Below, piece by piece: positions 34,248 to 45,237 of a stretch of 64,000 bases of DNA (position 1 is the first letter of the stretch; every line of letters starts with the position of its first letter). Source of the stretch: Hemerocallis citrina (lineage: Eukaryota; Streptophyta; Magnoliopsida; Asparagales; Asphodelaceae); the NCBI GenBank assembly GCA_017893485.1, contig CM030359.1, positions 33,377,175 to 33,441,174 on the forward strand. Reading direction: 5' to 3'. Position numbers and translations under genes: made by a program. Under the pieces are notes generated by a model. That model was given only the letters and a program-made list of their open reading frames with translations. It was not told the DNA's origin and did no database searches.

Positions 34248-34374
34248 ACTGTTCCACCTTCTCTCTCAATCTTCGTGGTAAACCCTAGCCTCCCTACTCC
34301 AAAACCAATCAAATAAACTTCGTATCTCTTGCTATTTTCTTCAAATTTTTGGGTGTTATCTTCTTCCTTGATCC

Positions 34375-35520
34375 ATGGCCTCCTCCTCTCACAAATCAAA
34401 GGGTAAGAAAGTTATAGCCTCAAAATTTGTTGCTGGAGATGGTATTACATTCAAAATTTCTAATTGTGCCGATCTCTACTTTTCTACACTCTTTTCTACT
34501 CCGGTGGTTGCCAATCGAGAAATCCACCTAAAAAACTTGGGTGGGAAATTTAGTGAGATGGTTAGAATTCTTCGTGATTTTGGGTGGGCAAATTACCTTA
34601 ATACACCTAGCACCCACTCCGAATCCCTAACCCGCCAATTCTTTGCAAATCTAGATGGTATTCAAGACAATGATCTCACCCTCTCTTCCATTATTCTTGG
34701 CAAAATGATTAAAATTACCCCCGAATATCTTCGTAGGAGATATGAGTTGCCCGTAAGGGAATTTTGATGCCTACCATCTTGATTTCAAGACAATTGATTA
34801 CAAAATCGGCCATGATAAATCAACGGTCAAATCCATGATCGTTAAACCCGACTTTCTTCATATTCCCTGTCCCACTCTCACTAACTTTACCGATAGTGCC
34901 CGTGTTCTTAATAAAATTGCCAACATCAATATGTGGCCTAAAAAGAACGATAAGACAGAAATTTGGGTCGATCAATCGTTCATCATCTTTCTTATTCTTG
35001 GCGAATATAAATTTGATCTTGCCACATTCATCATTCGCACACTGAATTATGCAACTGCTCGAAATCGTGGCCTTCCCTACAACTCTCTTATTTACAATCT
35101 AGCTATTAACTCGAGTATAGATGTTGGGAATTTTCTCTTGAGAAAAAAAATCATATGCTAATCATTCCCCAAAAAATGGGCATTGACGGTTTGTTTACTA
35201 AACGGGCTCACCGTTGTCAATCCCAACAACATCGCCAAGCTGAACAACCTTCACAAGCTCCTGCTTCCTATCGTCGCGAGAATGCTACTTCCTCCTCCTC
35301 CTCCTCGTTCGTGACTCAAGGGCAATTTGCCGCTCATCAACGCCAAGTATATGGTAACTATGTCAATACTATTGAATGCTTGCAAGGCAAAAACGACTGG
35401 GAACTTATTCATCCTCCATATTAAGAGGATGACGATGATGAAGATGATGACGACGATGAAGAAAATGAAGACAATGATGATGATGAGGAATATACCTTTT
35501 GTGATTGTATTGTAATTGGA
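34375..35520 (+). pseudogene. Plant retroelement-associated ORF (PF20167-like), two frameshifts
   Basis: Three adjacent frames form one protein of about 350 residues. 'MASSSHKSKGKKVIASKFV' starts at 34375; 'FSEMVRILRDFGWANYLN' and 'IKITPEYLRRRYELP' resemble the plant-specific 'putative plant transposon protein' family (PF20167-like; from memory, not searched). The frame slips in a T4 run (about 34763) and again in an A8 run (about 35141-35148); on either side the adjoining frames read on smoothly. A TAA at 35422-35424 after 'LIHPPY' is followed in frame by an acidic Asp/Glu tail (about 35425-35485) and a second stop near 35521. A TATA box sits upstream. Role unknown. Confidence 0.5.
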
Positions 35521-35524
35521 TAGT

Positions 35525-36543
35525 TGTAGTAGGAACTTGTATTCTCGTGTATGTAACTTTTGGCTATGAAATTCCAACTACTTAGAAATCGCTTTTAAAT
35601 GCTTGCAAAAACTCTTACTATGCCTTTTAATTATCATGCCGTATCAGTATTTTGGTTGACCGGTCTCTCTTATGGTTTTAGTCACACTACCTTATGAATG
35701 TATAATTACGGTCGACCGGTCTTGTCTCTGTTTTTATTCTGCCTTGTTTTTTTGTATGAAAGAAAAATTTAGTGGCTTCTAATTTCTTGAAATATATTTT
35801 CTTCATCTTTTGCTTTATGTCTCTCGTTTGCATTGAGAAAATCTCAAATCAATGATATCATGAAGAACTCTCGTGTATATCAAAGAGTCTTCCCATCAAC
35901 AGTACTAGTATCAGACACGTGCACGTGTGCACGTGGAAAAAATTGGAGGATAATGAAAAGGGTAAGAAGAAAATAATTTCCAAACCGATCCACTTTTGAA
36001 AATATTTACAAAACAGGTACACTTTCTAAAATATTCACCAAAGTTAGTCCATAATTAAAAAGAAAATAATTTTCAAACTGATCCATTTTCGAAAATATTT
36101 ACCAAAGTAACCCAACCCGTGCGTTGCACGGGTTGGGTTACTGACTAAGGGGTAGTATTAGAGATTAGAGATTAGAGATTAGAGATCATGTAAGCGGGTC
36201 ATATTTTAGGGCAAAATTTTTACCCGCAGGAGATAAGATCGGTTCGGGTCCACTACCGGGTTCGGGTCACGGATATTTGTGTATGACAGTGTGACAGTGC
36301 TGGTAATTTGAGGGCCCTAGCATGAGTCACATCTCAACTGACAACACGTTTCCCCGTGCTTTAAGATGAGCTCAAAATTATCAACCAAGAAGGGATGATA
36401 TATTGACGGTGCTTTAAGATTGGTGGACAGGAAAAGGAATTAGGGTTCTTACTTCCCCCTTCATCCTTTCGCCGTCTCTGGTCTTTCTTCTCCTCTCCTC
36501 TCATTATTCAGTCATATCATCTATCTATCTCTCTTCGATCCTG
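35525..36543. other. Intergenic stretch upstream of the SKP1-like gene
   Basis: It contains TCGACC motifs (35650-35715), a duplicated 'agaaaataattt(c/t)caaac(c/t)gatcca' block (about 35965 and 36060), the perfect hairpin at 36106, four AGAGATT units near 36161-36185, and a pyrimidine-rich leader (36440-36540) before the ATG. No clear TATA box for the gene. Confidence 0.5.
36106..36142. repeat. Perfect 17-bp hairpin with GTT loop
   Basis: AGTAACCCAACCCGTGC, loop GTT, then its exact reverse complement. A CTAA lies two bases after. It could be the 3' end of an old rolling-circle element, but the spacing is shorter than usual. Confidence 0.7.
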
Positions 36544-37336
36544 ATGGCGATCGGAAAAGGAATCACGTTGAGGAGCCACCATGTTGGGAAAATTGACATT
36601 GACGAAGAGCAGGCGAGGGAGTTGGCACTTAAATCGATTAGGATAGATAATATGTTGAAAGATGGTGTGGAAGAGGCAGAGATCTCTGTTTCACTCAAAG
36701 TCCTCGAGATTGCAATCAGTTTCTGTAGCCAACTTGTTCATCTTCTTCTTCTTCATACTAGAGGAGGAGGAGGAGGAGAAGGAGGAGGAGAGAACACCAA
36801 GGAGGAGATCAGAAAAAAGATTGCTGGGTTCGATAGGCCTGTTCTCATGGAGTTCGTAACTGTGAGTGAGACAAACCCACACACCATTTTCCAATGTAAT
36901 AAAAGCAATCTCATCTTCTTTGTGTTTTGTGAATTAAATTGATAAACCACGAATTGTGCAGAGAAAGAGCAAATATATTAAGAATTAAACATGCAAATCT
37001 GATCCATCTAAGGACTTTTTATTTAAATATTTTGATCTTTAACATTGGAGTTGTTTTGATGTCATATATGACATTATTTGCTAATTGTGTTATTACCTTC
37101 TCATTATGTGTTGGCTTCAGGCAATGGATCAACTACTGATCAAGGAGCTGCTTGATATGGCTTGCTATGAAGCGATCGGAAGGATTAAAGGGAGGAAGAC
37201 TGACTATAATGTGCGCAATACATTCAACATCGGATATATGTATTTGTATTCAGGGGAGGAATTTGACAAGTTGAAGAGAGAGAATGAACTGGTTGGTATT
37301 GGGGTATCTGCAGAATTGATGGTGCGTGGTAATTAA
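36544..37336 (+). CDS. SKP1-like protein (SCF ubiquitin ligase adaptor), two exons
   Basis: Exon 1 is 36544-36861 and exon 2 is 37121-37336; the intron runs from GTGAGT at 36862 to CTTCAG at 37120, phase 0, giving 177 residues. It starts 'MAIGKGITLRSHHVGKIDIDEEQA', the SKP1 POZ-like N-domain. After a Gly/Glu insert ('RGGGGGEGGGEN') comes 'KKIAGFDRPVLMEFV-TAMDQLLIKELLDMACYEAIGRIKGRK', matching the SKP1 family's 'LI.AANYLNIK.LLDL.C..VADMIKGKT', and 'VRNTFNIGYMY...EEFDKLKRENEL', matching 'IR.TFNI.NDFTPEEEE..R.EN'. SKP1 links cullin-1 to F-box proteins in nucleus and cytosol. The usual C-terminal WAFE is absent; the tail is 'VGIGVSAELMVRGN'. Divergent ASK-type paralogue; expression unknown. Confidence 0.78.
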
Positions 37337-37905
37337 TTTTTATTAAGCTAAGAAGTTCAAAGATAATGGAAGTCTGGTAATTCCAGTCGAATTTGATAGA
37401 AGAACTTTTTTTGGCATGCATTTAAACCGTTGCTTTTAAAATAATATAGTATATAATATAGATAGTTTTAGGGGTTGTCGATATCCTATATATAGGAGGG
37501 TGGGTAATCATGTGAGATCCAACCTCTCCCCTTATTCAGAGGCCTCATATGTGAACCATTCATTCATTGATACGAACCCTCCATGGAAAATTCGATCCGT
37601 TCATCTTGTTCTACATGTTAATAATAGCCCGAGCGTGTAAAATCAAGTTGTTTAAAGTTCAATTATTGTGTTTTACAAGGTGGCAATTTGTATGGCTGAA
37701 AGTTCATTCTTTTTTTAACACCACAATGGATGGGCAAATGAATGCCAAAAAACTTGATTTTAACCCTTTGACTGTCGTAGGCATGTAGAACAAGATGAAT
37801 GGCTCATATTCTTAATGGGTAGTTCTTATCAAAAGGCTCGCATATGAGGCCTCATAATAAGAATAGAGGTAGGGCCTCACTTGGCCATATATATATATAT
37901 ATATA
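37337..37905. other. Intergenic, no feature recognised
   Basis: AT-rich sequence with one chance frame (37567-37788). A TA run precedes the Helitron start. Confidence 0.5.
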
Positions 37906-38321
37906 TCTCTGTATAATAAAACACAAAGAAAGCTATCAAGTGGCTCTCCTTCAATCCCCCAAAAATCAAAGGCCTAGATCTAATCTTACAAAACATATTT
38001 TCTCCCCAAAACTCAAATTCAAATCTCCCACCCAAACCAACTTCTATATATTTTTCTCTCTCTCTATCCCTCCCTCTTCTATTCAAAAAATTAAAAAAAT
38101 AAAAAATTTTAACAAATTAAAAAATTTTAAAACTAAAAAATTTAAAATTTAAAAAACTTTAAAAATAATTCAAAAAAATCAAAAAAATTTATATAATATG
38201 TTTTTTGCTCTATGTTTGCTACTTCAATTAATTTGCTGGACTTCCAAAACTATTTTATATAATCAAACAAGATGCACCGTTCCGAAGACGTGCCGTAGGC
38301 ACGTGTCAACGGGCAAACCTA

Positions 38322-38322
<1 letters not shown>
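37906..38322 (+). mobile_element. Non-autonomous Helitron, copy 1
   Basis: It starts TC (TCTCTGTATAATAAAACAC) after A, and ends with hairpin ACGTGCC-GTA-GGCACGT, then 'GGGCAAACCTAG' before T. TC start, hairpin near the 3' end, CTAG end and insertion between A and T are the Helitron signature. 417 bp, no coding. Related copies lie at 42019, 42612, 60620 and 63886. Confidence 0.82.

Positions 38323-38355
<33 letters not shown>
38323..38355. repeat. (TA)n microsatellite
   Basis: An uninterrupted TA run lies immediately after the Helitron 3' end; insertion probably targeted a pre-existing TA tract. Confidence 0.9.
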
Positions 38356-38357
<2 letters not shown>

Positions 38358-38379
38358 AATGATTCGATGAGTACTCTAC

Positions 38380-38720
38380 AAGTGAGAAAGAACCTTATTG
38401 AACTTTGTTTTGGGACTTCATTTGGATGATCCAAACCATTCATTTTAATCTAAATGACTATATTAGTCCAAGAATCGTATTAAATTTATTTTGGGACTTC
38501 ATTTGGATGTTCCATACCGTTCATTTTAATCAACATGGCTAAATTAGTCTAAGAACCTTATAGGACTTTATTTTGGGACTTCATTTGGATGATCCATACC
38601 GTTCATTTTAATCTACATGACTAAATTAGTCTGACTAAATTAGTCTAAGAACCTTATTAGAACTTTATTTTGGGACTCCTCCTGGATGATCCAAACTGTT
38701 CATTTTAATCTACTTTACTA
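38380..38720 (+). repeat. About 82-bp tandem repeat, four units
   Basis: 'tgggact-tcatttggatgatcc' recurs at 38411, 38492, 38574 and 38671 with linked 'cattttaatc' and 'taaattagtct' blocks. The last interval is longer (97 bp) because 'ctgactaaattagt' is doubled. Confidence 0.85.
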
Positions 38721-38939
38721 AATTATTTTAATTGATATTTGACATGCCCATTCATTCAAGTGTTGCAAATTGTATAGCTGTATATTTTTAGATTTGTAAT
38801 TACATGAACAAACGGGTTTTTAATGACTTGGAACAAACGGATTTTTAATGATTTGAATTTACATCCTTAGACTAATTTGGTCATGTTAATCAATGTGAAT
38901 GATTTAGATTATCCATAGGCGGTTCTCACCCGATCACAT

Positions 38940-38941
<2 letters not shown>

Positions 38942-38989
<48 letters not shown>
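38942..38989. repeat. (TA)n microsatellite
   Basis: TA dinucleotide run of about 48 bp. Confidence 0.95.
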
Positions 38990-38991
<2 letters not shown>

Positions 38992-39393
38992 GTGATTAGG
39001 TGTGAGCCGTTCGCACCGGATCACGTGTGAATTCACGCTTGCCGCCGCGCGATCATGATCATGATCGGAATGTTGTGCGGTGAGTTCGCCCGCGATCATG
39101 TGCGAACTGGTTTGTACATGATCACCATCTTATATATATTTAGGTTGGACGGTTTCATTTATTCATCCGGATCAAATGTAAATGAACTTATAAACCCAAG
39201 TAACAAGACCATGTTATCCAATTCCATATGAATAACAATCTCTCTCTACTTGTTTATGATTAGAAAAATCTTTGTCTTTCATCCACAAACCCTATCCCCA
39301 ACAAAAAAACCACTAATGTCATTGTTGGCGGCGGCATGGCCATAGGGGTGATGTATGTTTTCTATTTCCCCCGCCCCTCCCTCAGGTTCTCTT

Positions 39394-39418
39394 CCCCCCC
39401 CCCCCCCCCCCCCCCCCC
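39394..39418. repeat. C25 homopolymer
   Basis: Run of 25 C followed by 'at' and a T run. The length may be an assembly artefact. Confidence 0.85.
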
Positions 39419-39572
39419 ATTTTTTTTTAACTCAAGAATGTTAGGCATCTGAGGCAGGGAAGTATTTGATTCTCATTTTCTTCCTTCTATCATATTGTTA
39501 TGCTATATACCTAATTATATCATAAATTTAATTTTTGAAAGCTCAAGAATTCGTTTGTTTTTATGATGACAG

Positions 39573-40311
39573 GTGCAGAAGCCTGGAGAAGTTGATGCTT
39601 TGGAAGACGAAGATTCACTCTCAAAGAAGATTTCCAATCTATACTCGATTCAGCGCGAGAGATTTCGAGATCTCGATGGTTTCTTGGTTGATTCCGAGCG
39701 GCATGTTATCCGTCTAGATGATTATATTCAGCGTTCTTTCGTAAATTTTTTTCTAAACCATAAACCTAAGGTTGTAAATGAATAAATAACATATCAGTGT
39801 TATGGAATCCTAGATTCAGCATTAATGCATCCGTCTTATTTTCACTGCAGGATATTATCAAACATTTTATAAGACGACTCGAATTATCTGATGCGAGACA
39901 TGAGTATTATCAGAAGCTTCGTAATAAACTGTGTGAAATTTCTGCCACAACAGATGAGAAGGTATTTGGCCTAATATTCTTTTATTTTTGTTTTTATATC
40001 ATTAGATTAAGCTTATCTATTTTCAGTCCATCAGCTAATTATAATGTGGGTGTGGCAGGCTTTGATGAGTATAAAGCTCATGAAGGACAATGCTAATATG
40101 ATGTGAAAGCAAAGGTGTGTGCATATCCTCCAAGTCTTTTTTTTCATTGAATTTTCAAAAGCTATCAACCTAATTAATCTCTCTCCATCGGAATGCGAAG
40201 GTTGACCAAATTATCTCAGATATGCAAATTAGTGACTTTTTCAAAGATTGTCAAGAATATGAAGGAACAGAACATTACTTGTCCGTGTTTAAGGGGGAAC
40301 ATTATGCGATG
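39573..40311 (+). pseudogene. Unrecognised multi-exon gene, exons A-D
   Basis: Exons 39573-39740, 39851-39961, 40059-40114 and 40201-40311, each with AG before and GT after. Exons A (168 nt), B (111) and D (111) are whole-codon, phase 0. They encode 'VQKPGEVDALEDEDSLS', 'RERFRDLDGFLVDSERHVIRLDDYIQRSF', 'DIIKHFIRRLELSDARHEYYQKLRNKL' and 'VDQIISDMQISDFFKDCQEYEG', a helical, charged protein. Exon C is 56 nt and its frame hits TGA at 40104, as if one base of an expected 57 were lost. I do not recognise the family. No first exon found. Exons at 50789-54353 follow the same phase pattern and may be the same gene. Confidence 0.55.
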
Positions 40312-41977
40312 GTATGTTGTAAATATTATATGATTTGGTATATGAGAATATGTGATCCCCTTCCCTCTTTCTTTTTATAAGTAAACTTTATGTCGTTTAG
40401 ACAAAGTATTATCAACATAGACCCGGACCATTCTAAATTTTCATTAGTTATGTTTCTTTCTTGTCACTGTTTAGAGCTAATGGAGCTTGAAGAAGTTGAT
40501 TTGATCTTATTTTGCGTTGCATTCTTCATTCTGTTAAAAACCTGTTTTCTCTTTTTGTAAATGCTGCTTACTACTATAATATGTCCAGAATTTTACAGTT
40601 TAACAAAAAAAATAGAAATTATACATGCAACATGGAAAAGTCGAGCAGTCTACACACATTTGCACGATCCTTAATCTAAAACTCGTCAACTATTATTACC
40701 TTCGGTAATTTTTTTTGCCCTCCTGTCCTACCTAGTTGATACCTTTTGAAATTCTGTTACAATTCTTTGAAGTTTATTCATCTTTTAGTTATGTTTTTTT
40801 TATAGCTTTCTTTTTGAAACCACAAATTCCTGTCTCCCACCAACATAATTAAATGTGTTTCTCGAAACAATCATATAGATTGATCTACTATTCTTTAGAT
40901 AATTTATTCAAAGTGATGTTTATATCCAAAAAGGCTCATTCTGTTATTGCAGTACAACTAGTAGATAATTGCCGAAGTTATGAGCTTGTAGACATGCAAA
41001 TAAAACTCATGTATAAAAGAGAGACTGGAAACAAATCCAAATGCTTGGAAAATTTTGAAAGAAAAAGAAAACTAGATAAATCAATGTATTAAATTATCTT
41101 TATACATGTACATTAACTGCACGTAAAATATGGAATATGCATCAAAAGGAAGCAAAATAAATTGGGAGCTATCTGAATAAATTACTATTGGGCCAAGTTA
41201 TTGATTTGGAAAATAAAATCAAAGCCCCCCCAAGTAAGTAGGTAGAGTCCAAACCATGGTATCAAATTTCAAGGATCTGCTGATCCTGAGTCGGCTCGAT
41301 TAGATATAAACCCGAGTTCACATGAGTAACACCAATCCGATATTTTCCAAAAAAAACTCGGGGATCGACGATTCTTTCATTGAATCGTTCTGAAAAATTC
41401 TATGAAACAGCCAATTCTGTTTGATTTTGAGGGAGATAAAGGAGGATAATGTGGTAAGAAAGAAAAACTTGAACACTTGAATATAGAAAGATCAATAGAT
41501 TTGTGATTCAATGAAGAGGAGTAACCATTGAGGAAGTTCGAAAGACATTTCGGAGTAGAAGAGATAGCATGAGAGAGACATCGGGAGAAGTTTAATCGCA
41601 GTGCACACATTTGATTAAGGTAGGGGTCATTTGAAGGGATCAGGCTTGGGTTTGGTCGGGCATTAGATCTTTGGGCCTTTTTTGGGCTAACATCCCCCCT
41701 TTATTCGAGCAATTGCTAGAAAACTAAAAAGAAGTGAAAGAGAGCTAAAAGAAATTCAAGAACGAAATTGATTACATGTAATTAGATTAGATTACAAGTG
41801 AAACTTTGGAAACGTCCTGTAATAATATTTTTGACATATAAATGCTATAAAAAAATAATTACTTAATTTTGTTTACTTAATATAATAATCCAAACTCGGA
41901 ATGAAAATCAACAAAACTAACAAGTGCATGAACGACAACTATGCTTAATTTACATTATTGTTTAAGAATGCATTATA
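40312..41977. other. Intergenic or intronic, no feature recognised
   Basis: AT-rich with T runs. Open frames at 40853-41092 and 41377-41610 (minus) show no domain. If exons A-D and the exons from 50789 belong together, this is the start of a 10.5-kb intron. Confidence 0.4.
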
Positions 41978-43203
41978 ACTTTAGAATAAATTAAATTAAT
42001 TGGATATTTATTAAAGTACTAGATTTGCCCGTGGGCATGTGCCTACGACACGTCTTCGGAACGATACAAAACACGAAAAGCTCTGTAAATAGTAAAACAA
42101 AAATTATGTAGATCAAGTTTGAATAGTATGACAATAATTAGTTGTAAATAAAAGTCCATGTTTCCATTAGTATATGTCGAAAAATAATTATAAATGGGGG
42201 TGTAAAATCTTACTTCTTAGAACTTTTAAGTGTGAAAATGATGAAATTTTAACTGTTAAAGAGATATTTGCTATTTTCAATATAACATGTGCAATAAAAA
42301 AAACATAAGAATTCTGAAAATTTATAAAACTGAATTCTTAAAATCTAAATTTATAAGTAAATAAAGAAAGAATGGGAGAGAGAGATAGGGAGAGAGAAAG
42401 AGAAATATGAAAAAGTGAAGATAGAAGATAGAAGAGAGAGATAGTAATAAAGTAATGAGTTTTTTAGTTTTGGGGGGAAAATGTTGATTTTGGGAGGAAG
42501 AATATGTTTTGTGAGGTTAGATCTGGACCTTTGATTTTGGAAGGCTTGAAGGTGAGCCACTTGATAGCTTACTTTAGAATAAATTAAATTAATTGGATAT
42601 TTATTAAAGTACTAGATTTGCCCATGGGCACGTGCCTACGGCACGTCTTCGGAACGATACAAAACACGAAAAGCCCTGTAAATAGTAAAACAACAATTAT
42701 GTAGCTCAAGTTTGAATAGTATGACAATAATTAGTTGTAAATAAAAGTCCATGTTTCCATTAGTATATGTTGAAAAATAATTATAAATGGGGGTGTAAAA
42801 TCTAACTTTTTAGAACTTTAAGTGTGAAAATGATGAAATTTTAACTGTTAAAGAGATATTTGCTATTTTCAATATAACATGTGCAATAAAAAAAAAACAT
42901 AAGAATTCTGAAAATTTGTAAAACTGAATTCTTAAAATCTAAATTTATAAGTAAATATGGAAAGAATGGGAGAGAGAGATAGGGAGAGAGAGATAGAGAG
43001 AAATATGAAAAAGTGAAGAGAGAAGATAGAAGAGAGATAGTAATAAAGTAATGAGTTTTTTAGTTTTGGGGGGGAAATGTTGATTTTGGGGTTTGAAATT
43101 TTGGGAGGGAATATATGTTTTGTGAGGTTAGATCTGGGCCTTTGATTTTGGAAGGCTTGAAGGTGAGCCACTTGATAGCTTTCTTTGTGTTTTATTATAT
43201 AGA
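41978..43203 (-). mobile_element. Non-autonomous Helitron, two copies in a 593-bp tandem duplication
   Basis: On the minus strand the right-hand copy starts TC at 43203 and ends CTAG at 42612 (592 bp), with the ACGTGCC/GGCACGT hairpin next to the end. The left copy (CTAG at 42019) lacks the first ~25 bp and joins directly to 'actttagaataaattaaatt', which also stands left of the first copy: 41978 and 42571 begin the same sequence. So host flank plus Helitron were duplicated in tandem with a 593-bp period. Open frames here are artefacts. Confidence 0.85.
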
Positions 43204-45085
43204 TGTTTGCGTCCTAAATATGTTTTAATATTATATATGTATTACATAAATTTGTACTAGAAGTATTTCAACATAATTTAATCTAAATATTATCATATGT
43301 ATTTTAAAATAATAAATACAAAGTAAAATGCTACAAAAATATCAAGAAAAAAAATAAAATTAGCTAACCTTTTTATCACTTCAAAATTATCTATACAAAA
43401 AAAAACTTAGACTCCAAGATGAAATTGCCGATACTTCCGATATTCAGTGATACCAAGATCATCATTCGAGACGATATCCTATACTGAGTCTTGATACCCG
43501 TGTACAAACCATGGTCCATAACCCATTCCCATGCGATACAAGAGAGCAAGGTTTATAGTGGATGTGTGCTTTAGGTTTCTTTTAGATATGTTCTTGCATG
43601 ACTTGGAAATTGGGATAAGATTAATTCCCATCAGCCACCTTATGAAGCACTTAACATTGTTAAGCGCCATCTAAGTTACCTAACCCAATTTATAAACCCA
43701 ATTTTAAATTACTCCTTTAATCATTCTTTTCTCTTTCGCTCCCTCACCTTATTTCCCTCTGCGCCTGGCCAAGCCCCATCTTTCTCACTCCATTAGAGTA
43801 GGACTCGAAACTTTCACTCCCAATTTTTCCAAGTTGCAAGTATTAGGGTTTCTTCAAAGGAAATAGTCATTATCACTGTTTTTATTTTAAAATCATGAAG
43901 TCTACAACAAATTAAACAATTAAGTTATTTGGGGTCCATCAGAAGATCAAAGAGGTTGTGTATTGAAAAAGGTGAAACAAGAGTTGGAAACGACAAATTT
44001 ACTTGAAACAGTTTCTAAGTGAAGGATGCTGAAAGTTGAATACTTCATGACAAGTTGTTTGAGCTAGGAATGTTTGCTGAGCCGGATCAGGTCTTGCGTC
44101 GCCCAAACCCAATTTTCTTTGGGTGGGCTTCATATTAAAAAACAGTTGGATTCATCCGAAGCTGCCATACATAGTTTATCTATTTTATTTTGTTTATAGA
44201 ATATATCCCTTATGTACGAAAATGTATGTTATTTTAGGTTTCTAGTTTCTACACACATAATAAGGAACAACTTAGATTATAGTAAAATGAACAAACATTT
44301 TTTCTAATTAATGTTTTGAAATAATCTACTTATTATTAATTTTCACAAATGCCTCATGTATATAGAAGCTATTAGATGATGTACTTATCGACTTCAAGGG
44401 TAATTTTGGTACTCTACAAAATAATTCATTAATTGACAATTGAAAAGGTTATGACATCATCTTGGAAATCTAAACGACATATAATTTGGGACGAAAAGAA
44501 AAAGATTCGAATGACATACAATTTTGGACCAAGGGAATAATGTTTATTGTTTTCATTTATACTTCTTTACCTTTTACTTATGGAACAATTGTTTCTAGGT
44601 TAAAAAATATAATGGTTAAATAGACCATTGTTGCTTATGGTGTGTTTTAAAGCATCACTTGATTTTATTTAATCTGTCTAGGACCCGAAACCTACCTTCG
44701 AGTTCAAAGATCAAAACCCGCAAAACCCAACATGCCGATGGGCCTACTTCATTGTCTTAAAGGTGATGCAATTTGACACCTTCCATGAAATTCCAAGGCA
44801 TGGCACCTTTGTTCATACCCAAGAATGGCCTTTAGGACTTGCATGTGCTTGTGGCCTTTCTAGGTGCTAAGCTGGGAGCACTAAGCATCCAAACTAAATC
44901 CCAGAAGAGCGTTATTCAGTGTAGAACTTGAGGATTTTTTTATTTGTGAACCTGATATTGAATATCTTTCTATATGCTCAACAATGCATAATGGTAGTCA
45001 ATCGAATAAATTTGGGCTTGAGTACATTAAAGATGAAATTTGAATTTTCTCTTTTTTATTCTTTCCTTTTCTTTCCTTTTTTGTC
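43204..45085. other. AT-rich stretch, no gene recognised
   Basis: Scattered short frames only (for example 43479-43670 minus), without domain or splice context. Confidence 0.45.
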
Positions 45086-45237
45086 TTTTTTTTTGAACGA
45101 GGTCAAACCAGACATGCTCATCGACTCGTACCCCATATATATTAATTGGGGATTACTGGTGCAAGCAGGGACTTGACCACCCCATCTTTTGCGCACTAGC
45201 AAACATGCCTACCACTATACCCTAGTGACTATCACCT
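45086..45237 (-). mobile_element. Probable tRNA-derived SINE, copy 1
   Basis: On the minus strand an A-box-like 'TATAGTGGTAGGC' is followed by a B-box-like 'GGTCAAGTCCC', a 'CCCC...ATATATGGGG' hairpin, and a terminal A run (T9 on the plus strand at 45086). The hairpin is shared with 52003-52200. No clear TSD was identified. Confidence 0.5.

Noticed and set aside
35251..35577. Minus-strand frame rich in Ile/Val/Phe, transmembrane-like
   Set aside because: It is the antisense of an Asp/Glu GAT/GAA-rich acidic tail of the plus-strand ORF.
42351..43171. Minus-strand frames starting MAHLQAFQNQR, twice
   Set aside because: They are Helitron sequence, present because of the 593-bp duplication, and match the non-coding copies at 37.9 and 60.7 kb.
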